From the NCBI GenBank assembly GCA_004794655.1, contig SMMW01000041.1:434001-498000 (forward strand): 64,000 nt of DNA, in the 5' to 3' direction. How positions within the stretch are numbered: the first letter of the stretch is position 1; each line of letters starts with the position of its first letter. Positions 41,501 to 51,100 of the stretch are shown in pieces. Below the pieces are notes generated by a model. That model saw only the letters and a list, made by a program, of their open reading frames with translations, did not search any database and had not been told where the DNA came from. The stretch comes from Marisa cornuarietis. Lineage: Eukaryota > Mollusca > Gastropoda > Architaenioglossa > Ampullariidae. The position numbers were made by a program, and so were the translations under genes.

Positions 41501-42281
41501 TATCTCAACCGGGATAAGGCCAAGAATACCTGAATTGAAATTGCTCGTGCTCTGGGCAGCCTCAATGAAATATAAAAGTTCTTCAAACGTTGCAGACGAC
41601 ATTCGCAAAAAGCATCTGCATTCTCTTGAGTCTTCCTAAGATATTTCTTTTAGAGGACATGAAAATAAGGCACCTAAGCGACTCCTTCGCACTACCCACC
41701 CCTCATCCACATCTTTTTTTTCTTCTTCACTCTCTCCCTACTTCATTAAACAATAATTATTCTTAACGTAGCAGCAGAAGCTTCCGAAGGTATCTGATTG
41801 TCTAAAATTTTGTCAACTACCCACAGTGCACTGCACGGATGACGTCACTTCGCAGGACACTAGCCAGTGGGCTTGCTAAGTGAGAGTAGAACGGTGCTGC
41901 AACGCTTCCTAGCAAGCAAAATCTTGCACGCGCAAACCTTGAAAACATTGCAGCATGAGAATAGGCCTTTAAGTTGCCAATGATTACAATTGTTGTAGAA
42001 ACAGTACAAAAAGAGAAATAAAACCCACTGCAGCAACAGTTAAATTGAACTTGAAAAATAAATCTAAGACTTTACATTTTTGTTTGTTGTCTACCTAGAT
42101 TAATGATTCTGTTTGTATTTTGCTCTTTCCAGGTGTGCCTGACTTTGTGGAGAGATTGCACTGTGCCACCATAGAGATGCAGAGCCGCATGCAGCGAGGA
42201 TATCATCCAAATGTACAAACAGGTTCGCGCAGCGAGCAGCACAATGGATCTATCCGTCCAGCTGTGGAGAACTATTGTTAA
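26528..42281 (+). CDS. STARD7: StAR-related lipid transfer protein 7, complete (8 exons)
   Basis: Coding exons: 26528-26955, 27966-28129, 31736-31785, 32139-32249, 38979-39023, 39415-39552, 39963-40047, 42133-42281. All have GT/AG sites and keep phase, giving 389 codons plus TAA; the human protein is about 370 residues. Exon 1 encodes a basic, hydrophobic-rich N-terminal region (about residues 1-142) consistent with a mitochondrial targeting and linker region. The START domain starts near residue 150. Recognisable parts are NGWEVV..VWRR (exon 2), VYGTFNDI (exon 2/3), YPMYPRDYVFVRRH (exon 5), ENGFDYCLTY (exon 6/7) and VPDFVERLH (exon 7/8), all in the order of vertebrate STARD7. The family carries phosphatidylcholine to mitochondria. 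Intron 2 holds a CR1-like LINE and an inverted-repeat element, intron 4 a complete LTR retrotransposon, and intron 7 an RTE-like LINE piece and a Harbinger-like element. The first AATAAA seen well after the stop is at 44238-44243; the true poly(A) site is unknown. Confidence 0.95.
27548..27575. repeat. (GAT)n microsatellite
   Basis: About eight GAT units in STARD7 intron 1, followed by a short unidentified dispersed-repeat-like segment. Confidence 0.85.
28435..29345 (-). mobile_element. CR1/L2-like LINE 3' end
   Basis: Minus strand 29169-28660 reads QYKLCFNFFAGFCPDFFSELL..CCAAKQWNSFPFHIH..FKHALKTHLF, with LINE sequence continuing in other frames to about 29345. The 3' UTR ends near 28435. 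It is in STARD7 intron 2 and abuts the inverted-repeat element at 29349. Confidence 0.7.
29349..31470. mobile_element. Inverted-repeat-bounded element of unknown family
   Basis: About 170 bp from 29349 (ATGGTTTCGCTTGTGTGAGG...) is inverted at about 31300-31470. Further in, 29590-29720 is inverted at about 31090-31220 (for example CTCTGTATCTCTATATCTTT against its reverse complement). The arms span roughly 400 bp each with a 1.3-kb centre. The centre has one minus-strand frame (30965-30648) with SRDTFYVESFNSV and cysteines. That motif resembles large transposase-like hypothetical proteins of invertebrates, but the family is not certain. Likely a decayed DNA transposon in STARD7 intron 2. Confidence 0.55.
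30648..31010 (-). pseudogene. Transposase-like ORF fragment inside the inverted-repeat element
   Basis: The frame reads HLYWCIENCDGDPVSLRHLL, then HHKCNQASPCRQ, then LEDYVLSRDTFYVESFN. It has ordinary coding composition and paired Cys/His residues, and is about 105-120 residues long with no intact start or end. The VESFN-type block is shared by a set of uncharacterised invertebrate proteins as far as I recall. Assignment to a transposase superfamily is a guess. Confidence 0.35.
32766..33661 (+). repeat. 5' LTR
   Basis: The LTR begins TGTTATGAACATG and ends CGTTCTTGACA. It contains about eight degenerate copies of a 17-18-bp unit AACTGTGTGGA(T/G)AAATAT (32938-33090) and then an 84-bp tandem duplication with starts at 33091 and 33175. 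A C-homopolymer lies at about 33385. Confidence 0.95.
33663..33680 (+). promoter_or_regulatory. Primer binding site, tRNA-Trp type
   Basis: TGGTGACCCCGACGTGAT starts one base after the 5' LTR. It is the complement of the conserved 3' end of tRNA-Trp, the same primer used by avian retroviruses. An intact primer site agrees with recent reverse transcription. Confidence 0.85.
34416..35567 (+). CDS. Retrotransposon Gag, SCAN-like, with coiled-coil repeat
   Basis: The frame encodes 383 residues. Residues about 45-140 are a charged coiled coil built from five identical 27-bp repeats (34548-34682, protein RLAREKEAE) plus diverged copies. Residues about 155-320 are a capsid/SCAN-like domain: LPAFKEDEDDINAFLNRFE, IATSFHGEALQLYDNL, YREKFRSVKPQSQESMHSF, VLQSVSRDLAVFL. 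SCAN domains are known to derive from Gmr1-like Gypsy gag. After about 35400 this frame loses gag character while the -1 frame (ORF2) gains a Pro/Arg-rich region and zinc knuckle. So either a frameshift occurs in the 35351-35567 overlap or a one-base indel is present. Gag packages the element RNA. Confidence 0.88.
   Translation: MLTMAESVREVADFMKEGQLLGLKEEALTKYVFQCIERQDRYTERLAREKEAERLAREKEAERLAREKEAERLAREKEAERLAREKEAERLDKEREADRLEKEADRIAKEKEAERAAREREAERQFELEKLRLERETDSSATRSNGNQTPKGLTHKLPAFKEDEDDINAFLNRFEAQAQSLKWTRDIWPLQIATSFHGEALQLYDNLCVQGPVDYDVLKRELLLKFQCTAEGYREKFRSVKPQSQESMHSFQARLIGLFNRWIDLSKVQKTYEGLHDLLVREQVLQSVSRDLAVFLRERDFQNANEMIDSAERYRQAHPRNLRQDEQKLSCSQMWDKPLLLLHRQLAQSRTDTNLLLLDLQDNEILLPTEGMNHGGLHPTPHQ
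35405..37072 (+). CDS. Nucleocapsid knuckle, protease and foreign coiled coil fusion
   Basis: The frame is open from 35351; 35405 is its first ATG (555 residues). Order: Pro/Arg-rich start; CCHC knuckle CFNCGGLGHIAKVC at about residues 83-96; aspartic protease with LRDSGAT (Asp at residue 152) and DLIIGN near residue 217; then from about residue 265 a long Lys/Glu/Gln/Leu-rich coiled coil (EIRDKEIAQLKAEMD, LEGSLEVEKLNSVEANRAVE) to about residue 490. In Gmr1-like elements integrase and RT should follow the protease, and neither is present. The coiled coil is like cytoskeletal or centrosomal host proteins but is not assigned. The ORF ends soon after an A9 run (37048-37056). Confidence 0.85.
   Translation: MFANVGQATPPSSPPARPKQDRHQFTSPRSSRQRNTPPYRRNESWRTPPHSPPIRTVPKEAPTTIYDRNSPCHPDRWKPPRRCFNCGGLGHIAKVCPSYRPQDNTNGNWKNESNPTPANVAIMCSVTDEEELGKLHLYPGRIRGQQVKVLRDSGATISGIRASLVQPQDRLNGKQSCITFGGKVETFPLARVPVETPFFSGDLKCCVIENPVVDLIIGNVRGTKRVVFDVQEKESEPTAAVTTRAQFQRQMQGPQPITLPPVQWNIKKNNRMELQQSDSSLENIKEDAEGRECRLPLEIRDKEIAQLKAEMDVNQKKRDRLAVLCQQQKSTIGELKEKIHELELRRKHQCDDLLKASADIRTFKEREERLRKDLDNTITRLNSLEGNTEAERTAHLETKFNSESLKLRVRDLEGSLEVEKLNSVEANRAVERLTKQMREFEQRPGDRRETQKEYLGLKRQLVEDIAEKKILIGILSKDREIHQKSFTEPITGLGTAKKEPVFVEDSNVTLFKELQYLLLSFELVGKNKRMKITRVRKKRKTATPSALEKKTLNTL
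36200..37195 (+). other. Insert replacing integrase and reverse transcriptase
   Basis: Between the end of the protease block (about 36,180) and the start of recognisable RNase H (about 37,200) the coding sequence is heptad-like coiled coil with no integrase HHCC/DDE or RT YxDD motif in any plus frame. Helical coding continues past the ORF2 stop in other frames (TAEELSKSIKKCK at about 37,100; EQVIDIFKEMIKPEDLL at about 37,145). The A9 and A6 runs beside these shifts suggest small indels after capture. Confidence 0.75.
37201..37584 (+). CDS. Retrotransposon RNase H, C-terminal domain
   Basis: The frame encodes 127 residues. VIYVSRKLLDREKRYSTVERECLAIVW, LYGRQFTLHTDHKPLSFL and ADALSRAEM are the usual later motifs of Gypsy RNase H. 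The first catalytic Asp block before it is missing, so the domain is truncated and joined to the coiled-coil insert. It ends 76 bp before the purine tract. Confidence 0.85.
   Translation: MLKQYPRRAEVPSALFTYNIENSFLPVIYVSRKLLDREKRYSTVERECLAIVWSVLKLSRYLYGRQFTLHTDHKPLSFLTSNPYKNARVMRWALALQEFKFDIQPIKGTTNKLADALSRAEMDQEIP
37661..37672 (+). promoter_or_regulatory. Polypurine tract
   Basis: GGAGGGGAGGAA lies immediately before the 3' LTR, the usual place for plus-strand priming in LTR retrotransposons. Confidence 0.85.
37673..38566 (+). repeat. 3' LTR
   Basis: This is a near-exact copy of 32766-33661: one substitution at 37958 and one base fewer in each of the T and C runs near 38290. The same 17-18-bp and 84-bp tandem structures are present. 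It is followed by the target duplication TTATG. Confidence 0.95.
40318..40860 (+). mobile_element. RTE-like LINE 3' fragment
   Basis: Plus strand reads EFTYLGSLVTIDGD, VIKANQAFAILREIWKAK, then NNVHSVLLCGSECWKIS, the C-terminal part of the same LINE type as 22.3-25.5 kb. After a stop it continues degraded to about 40860, where a DIRS-like end begins. It lies in STARD7 intron 7. Confidence 0.7.
40860..40985. repeat. Terminal repeat of a second DIRS-like family
   Basis: The stretch ending GTCATCTGGTAAGTATCAAA (40956-40975) and AGAAAGAGAAT is the reverse complement of the DIRS end motif in the left part of the window. A near-identical outer end (TTCTCTTTCTTTGATACTTACCAGA) occurs at 13109-13133. 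The inner sequence differs from the 2.9-kb element, so this looks like a sister family. Confidence 0.5.
41201..41969 (-). mobile_element. Harbinger-like DNA element, internally deleted
   Basis: Terminal inverted repeats AAGGCCTATTCTCATGCTGCAA are at both ends (41201 and 41969), with a second inner homology (CTTGAAAAC/GTTTTCAAGG). It is flanked by TA at 41199-41200 and 41970-41971. The minus strand has FLRMSSATFEELLYFIEAAQ (about 41,615-41,560), like the RMS..F..LL block of PIF/Harbinger transposases. At 769 bp it cannot encode a full enzyme. Confidence 0.65.
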
Positions 42282-45200
42282 TGTATCTAAGGCATAATTA
42301 TGATTCATTAAAAGAAAATCTGGGAAAGTGTGGGTTAAGGACAAATATATATTAATATAAAAAAAACAAAGTAATATAAGGTTCTTTACATAATGACACT
42401 GTATCAAGGGCGTATTTAGTTGAAAGAAAAGGTCTTGTGGGGTCTAGCTCCATTTCACTGATAAATCATAAAAATGGATATCTGTGAAGATAGTTCATGC
42501 AAGGATTGGAGTAACAGTTTTACTTTGTTGGGCATTTTTCTCATAAATTAATGATAACTATTTATAACTTGCTGCAGACATTCCTGCCATTATTCCACAG
42601 TAACATATTGCAAAATGTGCTGCATTCAGATTATATACAACATTAAAAAGTTGTTTTGGGTAACACTTTGAAGCCTCCTTTCTCATTTCAGAATGTGTTG
42701 AATTCCACGACCATAAGGCAAAAATGTCATTGGTTGTTTGCAATCTAGTATTGATGGATGTTGTAGAAGTAAACTGACTGCATATTTGTCTAATCACAAC
42801 CTCATGCTGGTTCATGCTTGACTCATTCTATTTTTACCTGTCAGTCCTAATTAAGTTTTTTTCTTTCCCCTGCTGTTTGTGAACTCTCACCCCATAATAA
42901 CTGCTCAAGGAGACATTTTAGATTTCTGTCGGGTCTACTTTTTATGTCATTTTCCTGACATAGGTCAATACTCTTAAATAATTCAGTTGTGCAAATGCAG
43001 TCTTTTCAGTTTATATTTGTATAGCTTCTTGTCCAAAAAGTGAAGAACTGCTATAGGGCTGTTTCTAACTGCAGCTTGAGTACTTCAGAAGGATTCTTAA
43101 TTAAAGTGATGTTAATGCAATCCTTTTGTAGGTTTCACTGTTACCATTCCTCAGATTTTTAAAAAAAGTAATAATGACATCAGGTTGCTGTTGTGTGTCT
43201 GGTCTGATAAAGTGACATCCCTTTCTCAATTCACAAGAAACTGGCAGGTTTAAGGCTCATGACAAAATAAGTTCCCCAAGAGATCTTGGTGTACAAAAAA
43301 AAATTGGTGAATTCAGACTGTTCTCTTTTTTTCTTTCTTAAAATTAATTGAACAGACAGACTACAAAATCAGCTTTCAGCTCTCTTTCCATCTCCGATTT
43401 ATTACTGTAATATTAAAATCAGTACATAAGCAAAAGTACAAAAAATTTTCAATAGAACTTGAAAAGAAAACGTTGCCAACTTTTTTGCATTTGTTGCATA
43501 GAAACCACAACAATTATTAGATATTTTACAATGATGGGTCACAGCACAATATGCACTCGGATCACAGCTTATAAAATTTGAGGATTAAAGAATACAGAGA
43601 TACGCTTAGTCACTCCCGTTATCCACAGATTCAGTATTCATTGCTTACCGAGGCCTGGAAAAACAATAGAAATGTTAAAAGAAAAAATAGTTAAAAATAT
43701 TTGAAATGTGCACTATAACATGGTGAAATTCATCAACCCCAAAATGCCTAGTACTTAACTGATCCTCCTTTCCCTGTACCTGCACCTACCCACGGAACTT
43801 GCCTACATTTTTCTTCTAGCAATCTTGCTGTTTACATTAGTTGGCTTCATACATAACACTATATTATCCAAGGTTTATACAACAGCATTAGGACGTGAAA
43901 CATTACCTGCAGATGCAGAGGTACTACTATATTTCCTGGTTCCCAACCCCCCGAAATTCTCAAAGTAATATTGCAAAAATGAACATTCTGAAACCACAAA
44001 GATGCCCTATTCATGATATAGCGAAGACTGTAAAATGTAAAAGCTCAATATGGGGTGTCCTGTGGTCACAAATGTAAAGCTCAAAATGCAGGATAAAGGA
44101 ATGCACAGCAGTGAATGGAAAAATGAAGTTTGCTGATCTGTACTCTGCTTTAGGATACAGAGTTGGAAATATGCTACCTTCAGCTTTGTATAGGAAAGGT
44201 TTATTACTTCTAGTACTTTATAAAATATAAATACTAAAATAAATGTGTTTAGAATTGAATCTAAAGCCTCATGTGTTGCTGCTAATGCTCACAATTTCAG
44301 TCAAACGTTTTTAGCAGAAACTTGTTAAAAGCTCTTAAAAGGTTATGTAAATTTTGCTATGAAGCAACAAATCATGTAAGTCTATTATTGATCTACAAAC
44401 TTTTAAAGGGCACCTTATAAGACAATAAAACCATCTTGAATCAAAATGACTAGTTCTGAAAGCTTCATCATACAGCCAACAAGACATTGTAAAGGAAAAC
44501 AAGCATTTTAACATTTTTTTCTATTATCCATTTCATAACGAGATATGCAATGATGCTGAAGACTGTTTTACATTAAAGTATTCTAATATTTATAGCACCA
44601 GTAAAAGAAAATAAATATAGGTTTAAAACAGTTTAAATAAACTGCTCCAAATAAATGTAATACTTGTGTGTAATATGACAAACGTAACCAAAATCAAAAG
44701 AAATTGTAATGTGAGAACTTGATATTTTTAGTCAGCAACTGTCAAATACTCTTAAGAAAACATCACCTTCTAAAATGTGATGCTTGCTTCTGATGTTTGT
44801 TTCTGATGTGCCTATTTCTTTGTGCCATTATTGTCTGATTTTTTTCAGTTGTGGGTCAAAAATGCTTTTTATTGGTTTTCATAAACTTTTTGTTTCAATC
44901 TTTATTTACATATTGTAGTGCATGTAAAATGTGTGGTTTTGTTTGAATCTATTAAGCTCATGGCAGCCTATACAAAAAAACAACCTCCAGTTTCGTTGGC
45001 CTTTGTTTTCTTCTATTGAGGATGTGGCTTCAAAGAACAGAAATGGCAACAAAATTTGTGAAAGCCCAGTCTAATATGTAATAACAAAGATTTAAAAAGA
45101 TTTAAGTAACACAATGCTGAGCAATTAGATCTTTCAACTTAAGATCTACAGAATCTATGTTAAAAAAATCAGGTGCTATTTACAGCTGTATCCAAATTTT

Positions 45201-46062
45201 ACACATTCACATGAGCACAGTATCAGCAAATTACATTAATGCTTAAATGACACATCTTTGTTCTTAGTATGAACTTGTTTCAAATAGTATTTTGCATTTC
45301 ATACTTTTTAAAGGTGGCCAGCCTTTGTGCCAATAAGGGCATTGTAACAATGGTCTTAATGCATAAAATATAACACGTTTTAAAATTGTGTCTTATTGCT
45401 TGAATTCGCTGTGACAAAGTTAGCTGTCATACAAGATTATGCCCATACATATTTCATTGTTCTATCCTTATAGCTGTTTATAATACACCTGATGACCCTC
45501 AGCAAAAAAAGGCCTCAAGCTGTTTGTGGTTAAATGTTGCTAAGGTTCAGGTAAACTGTATTTGTTCTCACTTATACACACACATAAGAACTGGATGTTT
45601 TTGATGTTAAGGAAAAATTGGGAATATCAACTACACATGGAAATCACAAATGAGGAAAAACAAAAATTGATTATGGATTATCACAATAACCATCTCCTGA
45701 AAAGAAATATTTAAAAATGTGCAACTATCTTTGCATTGTAAACTACTTTAGCATAATGGTGGGTTTCTTAAAATCTGTGGACTTAAAATAGCTGCTATGC
45801 TAGAGGAAAAGTCACCTTTCAGTGACCAGGATGTAAGATTTTCAAATGGATTTGTGATTTTAACATCCTAGTTTTGTGAAGGATATCAGATAAGTACATC
45901 CATGTTGTGATACACACAGAAACGTGAAATGACTAATATTTAACAAGTACATTCAGCCAGACTTTGTTGAACAAAGGTAATAATTATGTGTTGTGGTTGC
46001 AACGATGAATTACCAAAAAATTCAGTTATGTGTATCTCTGATGTGAAGGTCTGACTGCACAA
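42282..46062. other. STARD7 3' flank / 3' UTR and intergenic DNA
   Basis: AT-rich sequence between the tail-to-tail genes. The proximal part must include the STARD7 3' UTR. AATAAA occurs at 44238-44243 and a few times to 44,660. I see no conserved coding sequence, RNA gene or clear transposon in this stretch. Confidence 0.5.
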
Positions 46063-46443
46063 CAGGTGGGGAACCTTTTTCCTACCAAGGGCTGTTTGGA
46101 TATTTATAGTATCATTCCTGGACCATACAAAGTTATCAATAATAAGCCTACTATATTTGGTACGGCTGTTGTTTCGCCAAAGTGTGTTAACACTTTTGCA
46201 ACATGTACACCCCCAGCCTGCCTGACACTGACTGCTCTCTTAGTCTCTGCAATACAGGCAAATGGGCTAACGAGAAGCATGTGTGTCCTGCCATGTACTT
46301 GTATGTGTCCTATCTATCTCAATGAATTTCCCAGCTTGTCCCTCATAATTTACATTATTATTATTGTTCACATAGTATAAATTTATGTGTCTATAATAAA
46401 AAGCTCCTAGATGATTTCAGGGGTTGGAGGTTCCCCACCTCTG
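46063..46443. mobile_element. hAT-like MITE
   Basis: The unit is 381 bp. The left end is CAGGTGGGGAACC (46063-46075) and the right end is GGTTCCCCACCTCTG (46429-46443). Inner sequence ACCAAGGGCTGTTTGGATAT is typical of widespread hAT-derived MITEs. Flanking 8-mers CTGCACAA and ATGTACAC match at 5 of 8 positions, so any target duplication has decayed. No transposase. Confidence 0.65.
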
Positions 46444-48125
46444 ATGTACACTCAATTTTCAGGTATGTTGATAACTGTTAAATCACTGTAGTGTTGATCA
46501 ACATTAATAGTGGATAAATAGGCTAAGTATATATAGGAAAATGTATGCAATAAGAATCTAATCTTCAACAATATGCTGAACAAAAATAATTAGCAATTTA
46601 TCATGTATCCTTAAGTGGCTGCATATTCTTATAATAAGCATGCATTTGTGTATACCAGATTGTGAAACACTGACCCTTGTGTCATTTGTTATTTTTGTAT
46701 TTTATTTAGCAAAGATGTCTGCAGTCATATACATGCAAATGAACTAAAATTCGTCTGCATACAAATACACAGCCTAATCAGAAATGCTGTTTTGTTTCCT
46801 AGCAATTCACCACAGTATATAGACTGTGATGGAGTAATAATACTTTCTGAAGGTGTTGCATGACTCCCTCCTGCATGTTTCATCATCAGTTTTCATAGTG
46901 CCGTCTGGCACGTGAGGCGACAGCTAGGGACCTCCATCTGGTTCTGTCTCCTGCATGTTTACTGAGTTTTATATTAATGTCAATCACTGTAGAAAACCCA
47001 AAGGCTCTTGAAGCAGGTATGATGGAAGTGCATACACAGTTGAACATTTTTTAGACCACTGGCATTAGACCTGCTCAACCTCTCCAATAATCCATTAGTG
47101 TACGTCAAAAGTAGATGACTGATTACTTTTACCAAGACAAGGGGCACAGCCTGTTATCAATGAGCAATATAAAGTTTTGCTTGTGGCAAACTGGCAAGGA
47201 TTACCTCAATAACAGCTCTGGCTTTGAAATACCATCTGTCTCATGTTCATAATGTACATTCAACTAGCCTGTTACCCTAGCTGATCTAGTAGATTGACTA
47301 ACTGGAGACAGCAGCTCAAACCCAGCATTCATGTACTCATTAAGACTACCCAAATCATTTTACCAGCTGGATTTTATCAGACATTTCCCCTTCTGATAAC
47401 TTTCTCCCACCTAGGGTAAACATGACAGAGATTGTGAATGCTTTAGTATAACAGAAGCCAACAATAGACCTAGACCTAACAAAGTGGACAGGTAAAATGG
47501 TACATAACTGTTTGGTAAATAGCCTTTCAACATTGCCCTTTGGTTTTCTCCAGCAATCATGTTTCCCTGAATGAAAATAAAATATATATTTTATCCTTTT
47601 ATAACTTGAGGAAAATCATGGGTCAGTATCAATAAAATTGACTTTCTGTAGTTTTATTGATTTTTTGTGGTTAATGTTTCTCATTTTATGTAGGTTTTCT
47701 GCCTCTGACTTGAAAACCCTTTTTGAGTTGCTGCTGTGCCTGTTGGTTAGGTACCCTTACTTTTTCAGTGGCTTTTGAGTCAGGAGTTAGTTTGCTAGTC
47801 AGGATAACTTAACCAGCTGATTTCCTATCCCTATTAAGGCAATTTTACCAATGGATTAAATAGTTGACATTTCCATGAGTACAACCAAGACCATTGTGCA
47901 GTTTTTACCTTTAGCAACTAAATTAAAACAAGCCCCACAGAGAAATGCTGAACACATTTGGTTTGATTTGGTATAAATATTATAAACAAATAACAGAAAA
48001 CAAATTGCAGCTGTACTGATGAGAGTGGAGAGTGGCCGCACTTTATAAGAATGTGTTTTGGCAATAAATTCATTTTTCCGATGTACTTTAAAACAGAGCC
48101 TAAGTCTGTTAAGTCTTCAGTCTTG
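46444..48125. other. Intergenic DNA and CERKL 3' UTR side
   Basis: AT-rich. A LINE-UTR-like scrap (CTGGCACGTGAGGCGACAGC, about 46,905) is the only repeat noticed. On the minus strand AATAAA at 47653-47658 lies about 470 bp past the CERKL stop and is the best poly(A) signal candidate. Confidence 0.4.
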
Positions 48126-51100
48126 TTAAGCTGATAAACATCCAAACCTAACATCTGTAAACTCAGTGTGTGGAGATAAACCTTGTCCAGACACCATGAG
48201 TAATCCTTTGTGAACCCTGCACATGCAAAGAAACATTTGTGTAGAAGAATGTCAAGTATAAAATATAGCAGATACTACTTTTTTAAACTAAATCTTTAAA
48301 TCTTTTACTAGATTCTTTCCATCAGCTAGTTCTAGTAGTCCAACCTGTTCTGTGCAGAGACAAAACAGTTAAGTCATTAGTAAAGAAGTGATTTCACTAC
48401 CAGGTATATTCTCTTGGACGTTAGCAAATATGAGTAATTTCTCATTTCAGAACTATTTTTCATTCAGTCTTGATAACCCATAAAATATACATTTCTGCTG
48501 CCACCGATGACTGATTATAGCTTCAGTAAAGATTTTATAATCATGTTTTATGGTGAGATTATAACAGTAGCATGATTCATGCTGTATCTAGGATAATAAC
48601 TTAAGTCCACTCACTTGAAATCCATTTCTAAATCCTTACAGATTTCATTATCAATGCTCCAGACAGATCTAGACTTCATTTCTTCTCTGGCCTTCATTTT
48701 TTCCTCCTTCTTCCTTGCTATCTTCTGTCTTCTTTTTATCTCTGCTTCCGCAAATGTTTGCCGATATTGAGTTCCCACATACTGGAATTTAGAAGGCTCA
48801 TCCTACAAAAGTAAGTGCAAGTGCATGAAACAGGGCAGAAATTTTAGTTTATGTATTCATTTGCTTTTCAGGCATCCCAGGTTTCTTTTGTGTTATTATT
48901 GTAAGTGGCTATAGTAGAAAGCAGCAAATTACTTTCAGCCATTCATTTCCTAACCATGCAATTTTTTTTGATTTTCCAGGAGCAAGAGCACTACTGTATG
49001 GCAGGTTTTTTTCCACAGACCAGAAGGGAAACAATAAATCACAGTATGCAGTAATAAAATGTGTAACATATCTCGCAGAATTATTAGCACAAATTGAAGC
49101 AAAAAAATAATCCTTTATGAACACAGTTTATATCTTCTTTTTAGTACCACCAGTCTTCGCACAGATGAATTTCAGCACATCAGTTCTCATGAGCTTAATA
49201 ACAAAAAAATAGTAATGAAATGAAAACAATGGACTATGAATATTCCAAAAAGATTTAAGTGAAACAAGAATGAATAACAATGCCAGTGCAGAATCACATG
49301 CAGCATGCTGTCAATGAGGACTATAAACAGAGGGAAGGGGAAGGTCATACAGAATTTATGGGATATATTTTTGTGAATGGTTTTCAAATGTGTTTATGTA
49401 TAAACAAAGAAGTGACTGGCAAGAGTTTTTGAGGAACTTCTCCAAAACTATCAACTTTCAGTTTCTTTGAAAGAATCCCATACCTTCTCATTCATCTTAC
49501 TGTACTTCTTCTGGAATAAAGCAAGGATCAAGGAATATAAAATGTATAAAAAGGATTTATAAAATTTGCTCTGTTTAAAACCCTGTATATCAAACAATTC
49601 ATGCTGTGTAAATGTATCTATACATATTAATAGCAAACAGCAACCTACAGAAAATGCAAGAGTGTGGGTATTGTATTTTAGCACGAATGCCATTATCTTC
49701 AATTCATGGTTACTTTAATGCTCGATGTTAAAGACATTTACAGATGACCCAGTTGGTAAGCATGCATGGAAGAAATATTTTCATGCACAATGGTGACATT
49801 CATTTCTGTGGACATGCACAATGTCATGGAGGCTTTATCTAAACTGATGTGTTCTAAAATCTGAACAGTTAGCTAAATGTTTAAATTCAGTTTTGCACAG
49901 CAGAGATAAGAAATAATTACTCCTGTAAATAATTAAGAGTATGCTGATGAACTAACAGAATGTGCTTGAATCAGTAAAAACTAAAATATTCCTCAACAGT
50001 GACTAGTGTGGTCTTAGGAGCTATGCTAGATCAGGAAAGGTTACCTGAAGACTGATTACATAACCAATTTGCTATTTTAATTAACAGTTGATTGTCCTAT
50101 ATCTTAACATAAAACTTGTATTTAATTTTATTTATTTATTCAATAAATATATGCATTTTACCAAAGTCCTACACTGGTTGCTGGATAGGGAAGCAGCATT
50201 AGATTGGCTTTCAAACATATACCATATATGTGGCCACATTATATTTTATTTTTGTTAACGAGACAAACTGTTAAGAAATTTAATCATACAAGTTCTCTAT
50301 CTTCCTTCTCATGTTTACGATCTTGTACATCAGTTAACTGTTGTGTGGCATGCAAAATAACCTGGCTTTTATCAATATTAACTATAAACATAGAAAGTGA
50401 AGTTCCCTGTTAGACAACATGTTACCTGACATCTCATTTCCGTAAGTTAAAGTATCACCTTACCCCTTCTCGTGCAGCAGGAATGGAATTTTCTGCCTCA
50501 TTGTCATCTCTTAGGACAGCTGCATCCCCTGATCCAAGTTCCATTATGTCATCATCAGCATCATCATCATCATCATCCTCACTCATGTCCAAAGCCTGCA
50601 CACTTATGGTTTTAGTATTCATCTGTCGCTCAGGGCTTGAGATGTTACTATCCAGATCGTTGATGACTTCTACAGACCTAAAACCCTTTTTCAGTTTCTC
50701 TGCCTGAGACATCTGGTACCGAATTTCTGAGAAGCTGTGGTCATTGTAGTTCCAGCTGGAGGGTATCCGAGGCCGGAAGCGGACCTCCTTACAACGAATG
50801 ACTTGGATGAAAGGGAAGTCAAACTGTCAACAGTAAAACTAAAATGACAGTTGCATGCTAAGTCTCAGAGTCTGCATATTCTAGTTTCTTTAGAAACAAG
50901 GTTCTCTAAATAAACTACTCTTCCATTTCAAAGTTTGCCATGAAGTAAGATGCATCTATTCATTTAATATGACTCGCATGCATTTTTCTGATTTTTTTTT
51001 TAACGCAATATAATGTGAACATGCACATGCAGAACACATAGATGTCCCGAGTCCATTGCTAGTAATGATCAAGACACTTTATGGCACTTTTTTAGTGTTA

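Noticed and set aside
50483..50707. Plus-strand Ser-rich ORF
   Set aside because: Antisense to CERKL exon 11; the Ser run is the complement of the Asp codons.
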